Below, piece after piece: positions 1-7,228 of a DNA stretch of 64,000 bases (its first letter is position 1; the number at the start of each line of letters is the position of its first letter). The notes below the pieces were generated by a model. The model had not been told where the DNA came from, did not search any database, and worked only from the letters and a program-made list of their open reading frames with translations. A program made the translations under genes and the position numbers. The DNA is taken from assembly GCF_013085255.1 (NCBI RefSeq), contig NZ_JABFCX010000002.1, positions 1 to 64,000 of the forward strand, in the 5' to 3' direction. Source of the DNA: Parvularcula mediterranea. GTDB lineage: Bacteria > Pseudomonadota > Alphaproteobacteria > Caulobacterales > Parvularculaceae.

Positions 1-1
1 G

Positions 2-688
2 CAGGGAGACCTTCCCGGCGCGCTGTCATCCTATGAGGCGGGCCTTGCGATCGCAGAAGAGCTTGCCGGGCGTGACGCCGGGAACACGGAATGGCAGCGT
101 GACCTGTCGGTCAGCCATAACAAGATCGGCGATGTCCGGAGAGCGCAGGGAGACCTTCCCGGCGCGCTGTCATCCTATGAGGCGGGCCTTGCGATCGCAG
201 AAGAGCTTGCCGGGCGTGACGCCGGGAACACGGAATGGCAGCGTGACCTGTCGGTCAGCCATAACAAGATCGGCGATGTCCGGAGAACGCAGGGAGACCT
301 TCCCGGCGCGCTGTCATCCTATGAGGCGGGCCTTGCGATCGCAGAAGAGCTTGCCGGGCGTGACGCCGGGAACACGGGATGGCAGCGTGACCTGTCGATT
401 AGCCATGACAGGATCGGCGATGTCCGCGTGGCGCAGGGAGACCTTCCCGGCGCGCTGTCATCCTATGAGGCGGGCCTTGCGATCCGGGAAGAGCTTGCCG
501 GGCGTGACGCCGGGAACACGGAATGGCAGCGTGACCTGTCGGTCAGCCATAACAAGATCGGCGATGTCCGCGTGGCGCAGGGAGACCTTCCCGGCGCGCT
601 GTCATCCTATGAGGCGGGCCTTGCGATCCGGGAAGAGCTTGCCGGGCGTGACGCCGGGAAAACGGAATGGCAACAGGACATTTGGTTT
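2..688 (+). repeat. Five tandem 144-bp direct repeats (coding)
   Basis: Units begin at 2, 146, 290, 434 and 578, an exact 144-bp period; the fifth decays after about 680. Units 1 and 2 appear to differ at a single base in their last codons. Units 4 and 5 share a two-codon variant (IREE instead of IAEE). The period is a whole number of codons (48), so copy-number change would keep the frame. Confidence 0.95.
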
Positions 689-868
689 GGTCTTATGAAA
701 CTGGCACTGCTGCCCCGAACGATAATACTTCGAGAGAAAGCCTTGGACTATGCCGAACGCGGGCTCGCCATTGGGAGAGTACTGGTTGATAGGGACCCTA
801 CGAACGTCGTTTGGGCGCGAGCGCTCGATTCCACAGTTCAGGTCCTCGAGGGTCTCAGGGCTGAATAG
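2..868 (+). CDS. TPR-like repeat protein, 5' end outside window
   Basis: The reading frame is open from the window edge and ends at a TAG at 866-868, so only the C-terminal 288 residues are seen. Residues 1 to about 225 are tandem 48-residue units of the form QGDLPGALSSYEAGLAI-xEELAGRDAGNTEWQRDLSVSHNKIGDVR. Each unit looks like two amphipathic helices, as in long-period TPR proteins. The last 65 residues leave the repeat and form an unrelated helical cap. Such repeat arrays usually bind proteins, often as the C-terminal sensor part of larger NTPase or TIR proteins. The N-terminal domain is not in view, so the function is unknown. The frame is trusted because it is the one that matches known TPR patterns and continues past the repeats. 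Confidence 0.75.
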   Translation, partial: QGDLPGALSSYEAGLAIAEELAGRDAGNTEWQRDLSVSHNKIGDVRRAQGDLPGALSSYEAGLAIAEELAGRDAGNTEWQRDLSVSHNKIGDVRRTQGDLPGALSSYEAGLAIAEELAGRDAGNTGWQRDLSISHDRIGDVRVAQGDLPGALSSYEAGLAIREELAGRDAGNTEWQRDLSVSHNKIGDVRVAQGDLPGALSSYEAGLAIREELAGRDAGKTEWQQDIWFGLMKLALLPRTIILREKALDYAERGLAIGRVLVDRDPTNVVWARALDSTVQVLEGLRAE

Positions 869-1079
869 CCACCAACTTATCCCCGCTCCACCCCCATCCT
901 CTAAAACACCATCCGTTGGCTGAAGGACGCGGGCTGAGCCGGTCGTTCCGTTTCTTGCTTCGGCTGCGGCGCCGGTGGGTGAGGGGGTGTCACGAGCCCT
1001 CGTGCCTGCTTGAGAGTTTGAAGTGCTTAGCCGCCGGGTCTCAAAGCCCCGCGGACATGGCCTCTCGCATAAAGCGCTG

Positions 1080-1141
1080 CCGGGCGCGGCTTTGGCCGTG
1101 TACCTACTAAACTTGCTGAGCACGGCCCAAACCGCGCCCGG
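1080..1141. terminator. Large inverted repeat between convergent genes
   Basis: Arms 1080-1100 and 1121-1141 pair over 21 bp with two mismatches around a 20-nt loop. The arms are GC-rich (the outer part reads CCGGGCGCGG) and no T-tract follows on either strand. The position between the stop of the TPR gene (868) and the stop of the leftward permease (1202) suits a bidirectional transcription barrier, but a protein site is also possible. The rest of 869-1201 shows no convincing gene or RNA. Confidence 0.45.
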
Positions 1142-1201
1142 ACACCCGCATCCCCGCCGAGGCCCTGGCCCCGGGCGGCGATTATTCGTGCCTCAAACCA
1201 A

Positions 1202-1993
1202 TCAGAAAACCCGCGTGCCTGCATCCACCGCAATGAAGGCCGCGACCAGCAGGATCATCCCTGCGAACAGCCGGCGCCCCAGCTGCTGCCGCCCTTCGAG
1301 CGCCGCTGAGAGCTTCATGCCGAGGAGGCCGCCCATCGCGCCGCCTGCCAGCATCAGCACGACGAGCCGAGCATCGACCAGCCCCGACACAGCATAGCTC
1401 GCCGACGTCGTCGCGCCGAACGCTGCCACCGAGACCAGCGACGCCGCCGCAGCATGGGTCAGCGTCATCCCTGCAGCAGCCATCAGCCCAGGTACGATCA
1501 GGAACCCCCCGCCAATCCCAAAGAACCCCGACGCTCCACCAACCACCCCGCCCACGGGAAGAAGCCGCGCAAGCCGGCCCTTGGTCATGGAAACCGAAGG
1601 ATCACCAAGGCTCTTCGGCTTACGGAACATCGCGAGGGCCACCGCTGCCATCGCCCCTGAGAAAGCGAGCAGCAAAACATCATCCGCCGTCGCCTTGGCC
1701 AGCGAAGCTCCGATCAGTGCACCGCCCATCCCGGCAAGCGCAAAGGTCAAGGCACAGGCCCATTTTACCCTCCCCGCTCGCCAATGCCCTAAAAGACCAA
1801 AGAGAGCGATGGCAGCCACACCTGCTGCAGAAGTGCCAAGGGCGAGGTGCGTATCACCCACGCCCACCACATAGAGAAGGAGAGGAGCCGCCAGCACCGA
1901 TCCTCCGCCCCCGAACGTTCCGAGCAGCACGCCAACCAGCGCGCCGCTCATCAGCGTCAGGAGCATCGCGGTGAGATCGAGGCTCAGCTCCAT
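1202..1993 (-). CDS. TSUP family permease (TauE/SafE-like)
   Basis: A 263-residue, highly hydrophobic protein with about eight membrane helices. Two related halves each carry a glycine-rich signature (GTFGGGGSVLAAPLL near the N-terminus and GFFGIGGGFLIVPGL in the middle), which is diagnostic of the TauE/SafE or TSUP family. Known members export sulfite or sulfoacetate or move thiosulfate and other sulfur oxyanions. The ATG at 1993 is chosen because earlier in-frame starts would run deep into the upstream rhodanese gene, which ends at 1998. It is last in a leftward set behind the ArsR repressor and the rhodanese, so it most likely exports sulfite or a related product of persulfide oxidation; the substrate is inferred from context. 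Confidence 0.85.
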   Translation of the reverse strand: MELSLDLTAMLLTLMSGALVGVLLGTFGGGGSVLAAPLLLYVVGVGDTHLALGTSAAGVAAIALFGLLGHWRAGRVKWACALTFALAGMGGALIGASLAKATADDVLLLAFSGAMAAVALAMFRKPKSLGDPSVSMTKGRLARLLPVGGVVGGASGFFGIGGGFLIVPGLMAAAGMTLTHAAAASLVSVAAFGATTSASYAVSGLVDARLVVLMLAGGAMGGLLGMKLSAALEGRQQLGRRLFAGMILLVAAFIAVDAGTRVF

Positions 1994-1997
1994 CAGG

Positions 1998-2528
1998 TCA
2001 GGCAGCCGCCGTCCGGTTCCAGGGCATCGCGCCCAAAAGCTTGGCCATGCCGCACCAGCCGCTGACGCCAGCAAAGGTCAGGCCAGCTCCGATGAAGGCC
2101 GACAGGCCAAAGAAGGCCGGGTTGACGAGGAAGCCGAGGATGACACCGAGAAGGGTGAGGCTGCCCGCTGTGATCTGCACCTGGCGCATGATCTCAAGGG
2201 GCGCACTCTCGTTCTTCTTTGTGGGAAGACCAGCGGCCTGCCAGCCCATGAGGCCGCCTTCGAGGATCATGGCATCGTCGCCGACCGCCGCTTCGAGCGC
2301 TGCGCAGTGCACGTCGGTGCGGTTGCCAGAGCGGCACATGAAGGCCACGCGTTCGCCATGCGGAAGGTCCGCCTCTCCCGACTGGATCTTAGTCAGCGGC
2401 ACAGAGCGGGCACCCGCCACATGTTCTCGCGCGAACTCGTCAGGGTCGCGAATGTCGATCAGGGTGAGGCTGCCATCCGCCATGCGCGTCCTGGCTTCTT
2501 CGGCCTTGATTTTCGTGAGCGTCGTCAT
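1998..2528 (-). CDS. Rhodanese-DUF2892 membrane protein (YgaP-like)
   Basis: A 176-residue protein. Residues 1 to about 105 form a rhodanese domain with the active-site loop CRSGNRT (Cys65), which carries a transferable sulfane sulfur. Residues about 110-170 form a DUF2892-type membrane hairpin ending in WCGMAKLLGAMPWN. This is the YgaP architecture, an inner-membrane sulfurtransferase with its catalytic domain in the cytoplasm. The ATG at 2528 overlaps the stop of the ArsR gene by four bases, implying translational coupling; longer upstream starts are rejected because they read through the repressor gene. It probably passes sulfur between low-molecular-weight persulfides and other acceptors in the same detoxification module. 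Confidence 0.87.
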   Translation of the reverse strand: MTTLTKIKAEEARTRMADGSLTLIDIRDPDEFAREHVAGARSVPLTKIQSGEADLPHGERVAFMCRSGNRTDVHCAALEAAVGDDAMILEGGLMGWQAAGLPTKKNESAPLEIMRQVQITAGSLTLLGVILGFLVNPAFFGLSAFIGAGLTFAGVSGWCGMAKLLGAMPWNRTAAA

Positions 2529-2848
2529 TTGAGCATCTCCGGACAATAGATCGAGGCAAGGGTCTCGATGATGGAAACAACCCCCGGGTTGGCAATCCTG
2601 TAGTACACTGATTGCCCCTGTTTGCGGGTGGCAACGAGGCCCTCCGCTCTCAAAACGGCCAAGTGCTGGGAAAGGGCAGATTGACTGAGGGGGAAACCCT
2701 CTCCCAGCGCCCCAACCGAGAGTTCCCCACCGCCGAGGCGGCAAAGGATCATCAGGCGGTTGGGGTTACCCATGGTTCGTAGGAGGCCAGCGGCGTCTGA
2801 AGCCTTGGCCGCGAAATCCTCCGGTAGTCGTTCGAGTACTGCGTTCAT
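2525..2848 (-). CDS. ArsR-type repressor with two cysteines (BigR/SqrR-like)
   Basis: A 107-residue winged-helix protein of the ArsR/SmtB fold. The recognition helix is around SQSALSQHLAVLRAEGLV and the wing around ATRKQGQSVYYRI. Cys36 (in MILCRL) and Cys102 (in IYCPEM) are 66 residues apart. This matches the spacing of the two cysteines in the persulfide sensors SqrR and BigR, which form a tetrasulfide link and leave DNA. It is first in a leftward operon with rhodanese and permease genes and faces the MBL dioxygenase gene across a palindrome. It likely represses both directions until sulfide or persulfide accumulates. Metal sensing is less likely because the usual metal-site clusters are absent. 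Confidence 0.87.
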   Translation of the reverse strand: MNAVLERLPEDFAAKASDAAGLLRTMGNPNRLMILCRLGGGELSVGALGEGFPLSQSALSQHLAVLRAEGLVATRKQGQSVYYRIANPGVVSIIETLASIYCPEMLK

Positions 2849-2854
2849 GAGATC

Positions 2855-2896
2855 AATATATAAGCCCTTGCTAATTTAGCAACCCCTAATATATAA
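2855..2896. promoter_or_regulatory. Divergent promoter and operator of the persulfide module
   Basis: A perfect 15-bp palindrome (TTGCTAA-T-TTAGCAA) occupies 2868-2882, midway between the divergent starts. It is flanked by two direct copies of AATATATAAG (about 2854-2863 and 2888-2897), each containing a self-complementary ATATAT that could act as a -10 element. The AT-rich block is conspicuous in a GC-rich genome. It is the obvious binding site for the adjacent repressor. Confidence 0.65.
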
Positions 2897-2920
2897 GAGC
2901 TGCACACGGAGGCTCAGACC

Positions 2921-3787
2921 ATGGCAAATCCTGACGTTCAGGCGTTCTTTGACGAGGTCACGAACACGATCAGCTACATCGTCTCAGACCCCGCCACGAA
3001 GAAAGCGGCGATCATCGACCCGGTGCTGGACTTTGATCTGGCGGCCGCCCGGACGTCGACGGAGAGTGCTTCCGAGATGCTGGGTGTGGTCGCAGAGCAG
3101 GGGCTGACCGTCGATTGGATCCTCGAGACCCACGCGCACGCTGACCATTTGACCTCTGCCAAGGTTCTTGCAGAGAAGACCGGCGCGAAGATCGGTATCG
3201 GCACGGATATCACCGAGGTCCAGACCAAGTTCGCGCCGCTCTTTGGTGTCGAAAGCGAGGAGGCAGCTGCGGATGTTTTCGACAAGCTGTTCGTGGACGG
3301 AGAGACTTTCCAGATCGGCTCATTGGACGTCCGCGTACTTCATACGCCGGGACATACACCCGCCTGCATCAGCTATCAGATCGGCGATGCGATCTTCGTG
3401 GGCGACACGCTCTTCATGCCGGACTTCGGGACGGCGCGATCGGACTTTCCGGGCGGCGATGCCCGGACGCTCTACCGCTCGATCCAAAAGATCCTCTCTC
3501 TCGCTGAGGAGACGCGGGTCTTCGTCGGACACGACTACCTGCCAAAGGGTCGTGAGACCTACCAGTGGGAGACGACTGTCGGAGAACAGAAACGCTCCAA
3601 CATCCATGTTGGCGCGGGCAAGACGGAGGAGCAATTCGTCAGCATGCGTGAGACACGGGACAAGACCCTCGGCGCACCCAAGCTCATCCTGCCTTCGCTG
3701 CAGGTGAACATCCGCGGCGGTTCGATGCCCGAAGCCGATGATGACGGGACGGTCTACCTGCGCCTGCCCATCAACAAGATGGGCTGA
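2921..3787 (+). CDS. MBL-fold persulfide dioxygenase-like enzyme
   Basis: A 288-residue metallo-beta-lactamase-fold protein with the metal motif HAHADH (His71, His73, Asp75, His76), a second histidine in HTPGHTP (His145) and Asp162 in VGDTLF. Length and motif order fit the ETHE1/persulfide dioxygenase branch, which oxidises glutathione persulfide to sulfite with a mononuclear iron. A clear ribosome-binding site (GGAGG) precedes the ATG. It is transcribed away from the two-cysteine ArsR repressor and shares its operator, as blh does beside bigR in other proteobacteria. Sulfite made here would be a natural cargo of the TSUP permease. Glyoxalase II is the main alternative, but the context argues against it. 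Confidence 0.85.
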   Translation: MANPDVQAFFDEVTNTISYIVSDPATKKAAIIDPVLDFDLAAARTSTESASEMLGVVAEQGLTVDWILETHAHADHLTSAKVLAEKTGAKIGIGTDITEVQTKFAPLFGVESEEAAADVFDKLFVDGETFQIGSLDVRVLHTPGHTPACISYQIGDAIFVGDTLFMPDFGTARSDFPGGDARTLYRSIQKILSLAEETRVFVGHDYLPKGRETYQWETTVGEQKRSNIHVGAGKTEEQFVSMRETRDKTLGAPKLILPSLQVNIRGGSMPEADDDGTVYLRLPINKMG

Positions 3788-3789
3788 GG

Positions 3790-4941
3790 TCAGATGATCT
3801 TGGTGGGGATCGAAAACCAGAACTCGTTCAGGCTGTCGCCGATCCGGTTGTAGCCAAGCTCTCCGCCCATCGACTCAGTCGTGGCGCGGGAGAGCGCGAG
3901 GCCGATGCCTGCGCCGTCTCTTTCTCTCGTGGAGGACATGTCGGCTTGGGTGAACGCTTCGAAGATGCTGGCCCGAAGCTCGCGAGGGATCTCAGCGCCG
4001 GGGCTCCTTACGGAGAAGAGGTACTCGTCGCGACCGGTCCAGTAGCGGCGCTCAACGCTCAGCGTGACTTGCGGCCTCGATCCGAACTTGAAGCCGTTTC
4101 CGATGAGATGGCGAAGGACCCGGCGAAGCTTCGTCATGTCTGCCTTAATGGTCTCAGGAACATCAGCCTCCGGAAGGAAGCGGACCTGCCCTGTCACTTC
4201 GCCAGCATGATCGATGCTCTCGACAACGTCATCCACGAGCTTGCTGAGCTCTACCGGTTCGAACGCGGAGCATTCATTGCCAGCTTCGAGGGCGGAATAA
4301 TCCAGCACATCTTCAAGCAGGAACTGCAGACGCTGGGCGCATTTCAGCGCGATGGAGAGGCTGGCCTTGGCGGTTTCATCTTTGACCTGCTCAACGGCAA
4401 GGTCGACCGATCCGATGATGCCCGTCATTGGTGTACGGATCTCATGGGAGATCGCAGACAGGAAGCTCGACCGGGCGCGGTGCGCCATTTCGGCCTGCCG
4501 CGCTCTCTCGGTCAGCTCGCGGCGCAGGCGGATCTGGTCGGTGATGTCCTGAAACGATCCGTAGGCGGCCACGACCTGTCCATCGACAATCGAAGGCCTG
4601 CCAATGGCGCGCACCTGCTTCGGCCGACCGGTAGCATCGACCAGCGGCAGTTCGACTTCGTAGGGGACGCCTTCGTTGAGGCACCGCCCAACGGCCCGCG
4701 TGATCGTCTCGCGCGCCTCGGGAGCGTAGAAATCGATGGCACCGGAGAGATCGACATCGCCATTCGGATCGAGGCCGTGGATCACATAGGTCTCGCGCGT
4801 CCAGGTCAGGTCACCCGACGCCTTCTCGAGCCACCAGCCCCCGACATGCGCTGCCCGCGAGAGCGCATCGAGAAGTGCCTCCCGCTTGTCGCCCTCGGAC
4901 GCGCCCGTTGCTTCGCTAGCAGTCTCGGCGGCAATCGACAC
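3790..4941 (-). CDS. PAS-domain histidine kinase with degenerate ATP site
   Basis: A 383-residue protein without membrane helices. Residues about 25-140 form a PAS domain with a PAC tail (GSFQDITDQ). A coiled linker leads to HisKA with SHEIRTPM (His166), followed by a HATPase domain with an N-box (HLIGNGFKF, Asn282) and a G2 box (DGAGIGLAL). The G1 box, normally DxGxG, reads VRSPGAEIP, so the conserved aspartate that contacts adenine is absent. The start is a GTG at 4941 behind GGGGGA. It converges on the MBL gene with a two-base gap. No receiver domain or response regulator is adjacent, so its partner is unknown. Confidence 0.85.
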   Translation of the reverse strand: MSIAAETASEATGASEGDKREALLDALSRAAHVGGWWLEKASGDLTWTRETYVIHGLDPNGDVDLSGAIDFYAPEARETITRAVGRCLNEGVPYEVELPLVDATGRPKQVRAIGRPSIVDGQVVAAYGSFQDITDQIRLRRELTERARQAEMAHRARSSFLSAISHEIRTPMTGIIGSVDLAVEQVKDETAKASLSIALKCAQRLQFLLEDVLDYSALEAGNECSAFEPVELSKLVDDVVESIDHAGEVTGQVRFLPEADVPETIKADMTKLRRVLRHLIGNGFKFGSRPQVTLSVERRYWTGRDEYLFSVRSPGAEIPRELRASIFEAFTQADMSSTRERDGAGIGLALSRATTESMGGELGYNRIGDSLNEFWFSIPTKII

Positions 4942-5052
4942 ACTTCCCCCGGCAATGATCCTCGCCGGGAGTTTTGCGCAGTAGGTTTGCTAAACGATGG
5001 ACAGGCCGCACCGCTTTCTAGCGATGCTTTCACGATCCCGCGTGGCGGGAGC

Positions 5053-5616
5053 CTAGATCTTTTCGCTGACCTTGATGGCGACCTTGCAGCCAGCCGTGAT
5101 CAGGCCGCGCAGGAGCGAATAGCCGGGTGCTTCCTCGGCGCCCTCGGCGATCGCAGTGTCATGGTGCCCGAGCTCGTCTTCGCGGAACTCGGCAAAGGTA
5201 TCGCGGAGCTCGTCCTCGCCCTTGTTCTCGAGCTCGTCGACCTGCTCCTGGTAGTGTTTTTCGATGACGCTCTCGACCGCCGATGTGCAGGCCATGGCAG
5301 CCTTCTCGCCCATCAGTGCCGTGCCAGCTCCCAGAGCAAAGCCTGCGGCGTTCCAGAGAGGAGCGAAGAGCGTTGGCCTGACGCCTCGCTCGGTCAGCAT
5401 TCGGTCGAAGGTTTCGAGGTGCTTCTCCTCGCCTTCTTCCATCTCGCGGAGGAGGTCGGTCATCCGCGCCTTGTGCTTGAGCTTCTCGAAGACCGCGCGC
5501 TGGCCCTTGTAGATCTGCACCGCGCCATACTCACCGGCATGATCGACACGCAGCATCTCCTCGGTCCTACGGCCGAGATGGGTCGGTTTCTTCGGCAGGG
5601 TTGCTGCTTCAGCCAT
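5053..5616 (-). CDS. coq7: Demethoxyubiquinone hydroxylase Coq7
   Basis: A 187-residue carboxylate-bridged di-iron hydroxylase that performs a late ring hydroxylation in ubiquinone synthesis at the inner membrane. Iron-ligand motifs are visible: LRVDHAGEYGA near residue 22, GEEKHLETF near 62 and FREDELGHHD near 144. The protein is of normal bacterial length. Its start overlaps the end of dsbB by eight bases, so the two are likely co-translated. A short GC hairpin without a T-tract (5036-5050) lies just after the stop. Coupling quinone synthesis to DsbB makes sense because DsbB passes electrons to ubiquinone. Confidence 0.95.
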   Translation of the reverse strand: MAEAATLPKKPTHLGRRTEEMLRVDHAGEYGAVQIYKGQRAVFEKLKHKARMTDLLREMEEGEEKHLETFDRMLTERGVRPTLFAPLWNAAGFALGAGTALMGEKAAMACTSAVESVIEKHYQEQVDELENKGEDELRDTFAEFREDELGHHDTAIAEGAEEAPGYSLLRGLITAGCKVAIKVSEKI

Positions 5617-6190
5617 GGCTACCTTCGGTGACGGCGGGGCCAGTCAGCCGATCTTGGCGGAGACCCTTCGCGATACGCATGCAGGAGAACCCTGTGATCA
5701 TCGCGAGCGCAAGGGAAATCAGCGCGTTGTATCCGGCCATGGAAATGCCGAGCATCCGCCACGCCGCTTCGGAGCAGCTGGGACCTTCAGCGGGCCGTTC
5801 GAGTTCGGAGAGGAAATCCCCGGAGCTGATGGCTGTGGTATCAATGTTCCCGACGGCCGAGCATTGCTTGGGGCCTTCCCAGAAGCCCCATTCGACACCG
5901 GCATGATAGCCCGCGAGCCCGGTCGAGAAGACATAGAGGAGGCAGATCGCGCCGAGGGCGGCGGCAAGGATGCGGTCCACCTTCCCAAACGCAGCGACGA
6001 GGCCGAGAGTCATCACCGCGCCGGCAATCGCCGCCCAATGGGCTTCACGCTGGTCTAGGCAAAGGAGGCAAGGCGGCATACCGCCAACCCGCTCAAACAG
6101 ATGCGCACCAACGATGAGCAGGCCGCTCGCGGCGAGGGCCGCGATGACTGCGTTGCGAGGCTCGATAAGGCGCGCAATCCGTTGATCCAT
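5609..6190 (-). CDS. dsbB: Disulfide bond formation protein B
   Basis: A 193-residue protein with four predicted membrane helices. Cys41 and Cys44 form the quinone-proximal CLLC pair and Cys110 and Cys139 form the second periplasmic pair. Together these make the full redox relay that reoxidises DsbA and reduces ubiquinone. No dsbA is in view. It is followed with overlap by coq7. The C-terminal tail after the last helix is polar (KGLRQDRLTG). The upstream gap to the ExoD-like gene is 73 bp, so it may have its own promoter or be read from upstream. Confidence 0.92.
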   Translation of the reverse strand: MDQRIARLIEPRNAVIAALAASGLLIVGAHLFERVGGMPPCLLCLDQREAHWAAIAGAVMTLGLVAAFGKVDRILAAALGAICLLYVFSTGLAGYHAGVEWGFWEGPKQCSAVGNIDTTAISSGDFLSELERPAEGPSCSEAAWRMLGISMAGYNALISLALAMITGFSCMRIAKGLRQDRLTGPAVTEGSHG

Positions 6191-6263
6191 GACTCAGACC
6201 TAGAAGCGTTCACGAGGCGAAGAAAGCGCTGCAAGCGCCACAGTGCGGGTAAGTCGCAGGCCC

Positions 6264-6911
6264 CTAGAGCCTTGAAACGATGAGGTCCTTCAACGCCGAA
6301 ATCCCTTCGGCTCCCACGAAGATCAGAAGGAACACCCAGCAGACACTTGCCGTCAGCCCGAGGAGGATCAGGAACCCGTCGCGCTGGAGAAGGCCAACCG
6401 ACGCAATTGCCACACCAATACCCGGAGGTGTGTTGGTCATGGGCAGAGGCACGAGAATTGACGCCGCAGGGATCAGCATCAGCGCCCCGATGATGCGCGC
6501 ACCGACACCGTCTGAAAGAAAGGTCAGCCGAGGCGCTGAGAGGTTCTCAACGAACCCGATCGTCTTGCGCGCCCGGTCCACGACGTTCTTCAGCCCCTTC
6601 ACGGAGATCTGCCGTTCGCCCAGTGCCTTGGGCAGCCAGGGATGCTCACGTCCCGCCGCCAGCTGCGCCGCAAGGGCGAGCATGGGCAGCGCCACGATCT
6701 GCGGAATGCCGTAGAGGAAAGGGATCGCACAGGGCAGGGCAAGGATCAGGATACCAAGACCAAACGCCCGCTCATCCAGCGCATCAATCAGCTCCGCCAG
6801 CGTGATCTTCTTCTCCTCACCCTCAGGCAGGGCCTCCTTCGGCTCGAAGCGCTCGAGCACGTTGGAGAGGAGAACAGTGACCCGCGGCGCGGCGCTGTCT
6901 GATGAGCTCAT
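6264..6911 (-). CDS. ExoD family membrane protein
   Basis: A 215-residue protein with a soluble N-terminal 45 residues, then LAELIDALDERAFG, a signature of the ExoD family, and several hydrophobic segments with short proline-rich turns (ALPCAIPFLYGIPQIVALP). ExoD was found in Sinorhizobium through effects on exopolysaccharide production and alkaline tolerance; the biochemical role is not settled. No polysaccharide genes are adjacent. The ATG at 6911 is the first plausible start. It reads away from the tRNA-Leu gene and may head the ExoD-dsbB-coq7 run. Confidence 0.8.
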   Translation of the reverse strand: MSSSDSAAPRVTVLLSNVLERFEPKEALPEGEEKKITLAELIDALDERAFGLGILILALPCAIPFLYGIPQIVALPMLALAAQLAAGREHPWLPKALGERQISVKGLKNVVDRARKTIGFVENLSAPRLTFLSDGVGARIIGALMLIPAASILVPLPMTNTPPGIGVAIASVGLLQRDGFLILLGLTASVCWVFLLIFVGAEGISALKDLIVSRL

Positions 6912-6981
6912 GGAAGGTCCCTTCGTCGAGACCCTTCGGTTAGCCCGCGTCCGTTAAGAAACCAAGCGGCTCTGACGGCTC

Positions 6982-7009
6982 TGGACATGCGCCGCAACGC
7001 GACTAAACC
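6982..7009 (+). promoter_or_regulatory. Candidate promoter of tRNA-Leu
   Basis: TGGACA (6982-6987) and TAAACC (7004-7009) are separated by 16 bp and lie about 12 bp before the first base of the tRNA. This is a sensible distance for a very short leader. It is a sequence match only. Confidence 0.35.
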
Positions 7010-7020
7010 AAGGCTTCCGT

Positions 7021-7107
7021 GCGGGTATGGCGGAATTGGTAGACGCAGGGGATTCAAAATCCCCCGGTGGCAACACCTTGTCGGTTCGAGTCCGACTACC
7101 CGTACCA
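7021..7107 (+). tRNA. tRNA-Leu (anticodon CAA)
   Basis: The 87-nt sequence folds as a class II tRNA. The acceptor arms are GCGGGTA and TACCCGT (first pair G-T), followed by the discriminator A and an encoded CCA. The anticodon stem GGGGA/TCCCC holds the loop TTCAAAA, giving anticodon CAA for UUG codons. A variable arm of the long leucine type and a T-loop of the form GTTCGAGTC are present. Confidence 0.96.
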
Positions 7108-7228
7108 TTTCTTTTATCTCACGGCGCGTGGCGCCTCCGATGGGGCGGGCCTGACCGGCCCGGACGCACGCTTGTGCGCCTTCCAGCGGAACCGTTGAGA
7201 TGAAGGCACAGCGGCGCAACTTGCCCCT

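Noticed and set aside
2-688. CRISPR-like array
   Set aside because: Repeats are contiguous 144-bp coding units without spacers.
33-698. A 221-residue frame with perfect 48-residue repeats on the plus strand
   Set aside because: It is an alternate frame of the same 144-bp repeats. It has arginine-rich, unstructured composition and stops just after the repeats, while the frame from base 2 matches TPR patterns and continues.
602-1123. A 173-residue minus-strand frame
   Set aside because: It covers the end of the TPR gene and the inverted repeat, with low-complexity arginine/proline content and no start signal.
3946-5631. A 561-residue plus-strand frame across the kinase and coq7
   Set aside because: It is antisense to two clearly recognised genes, one with catalytic motifs, and has no domain of its own.
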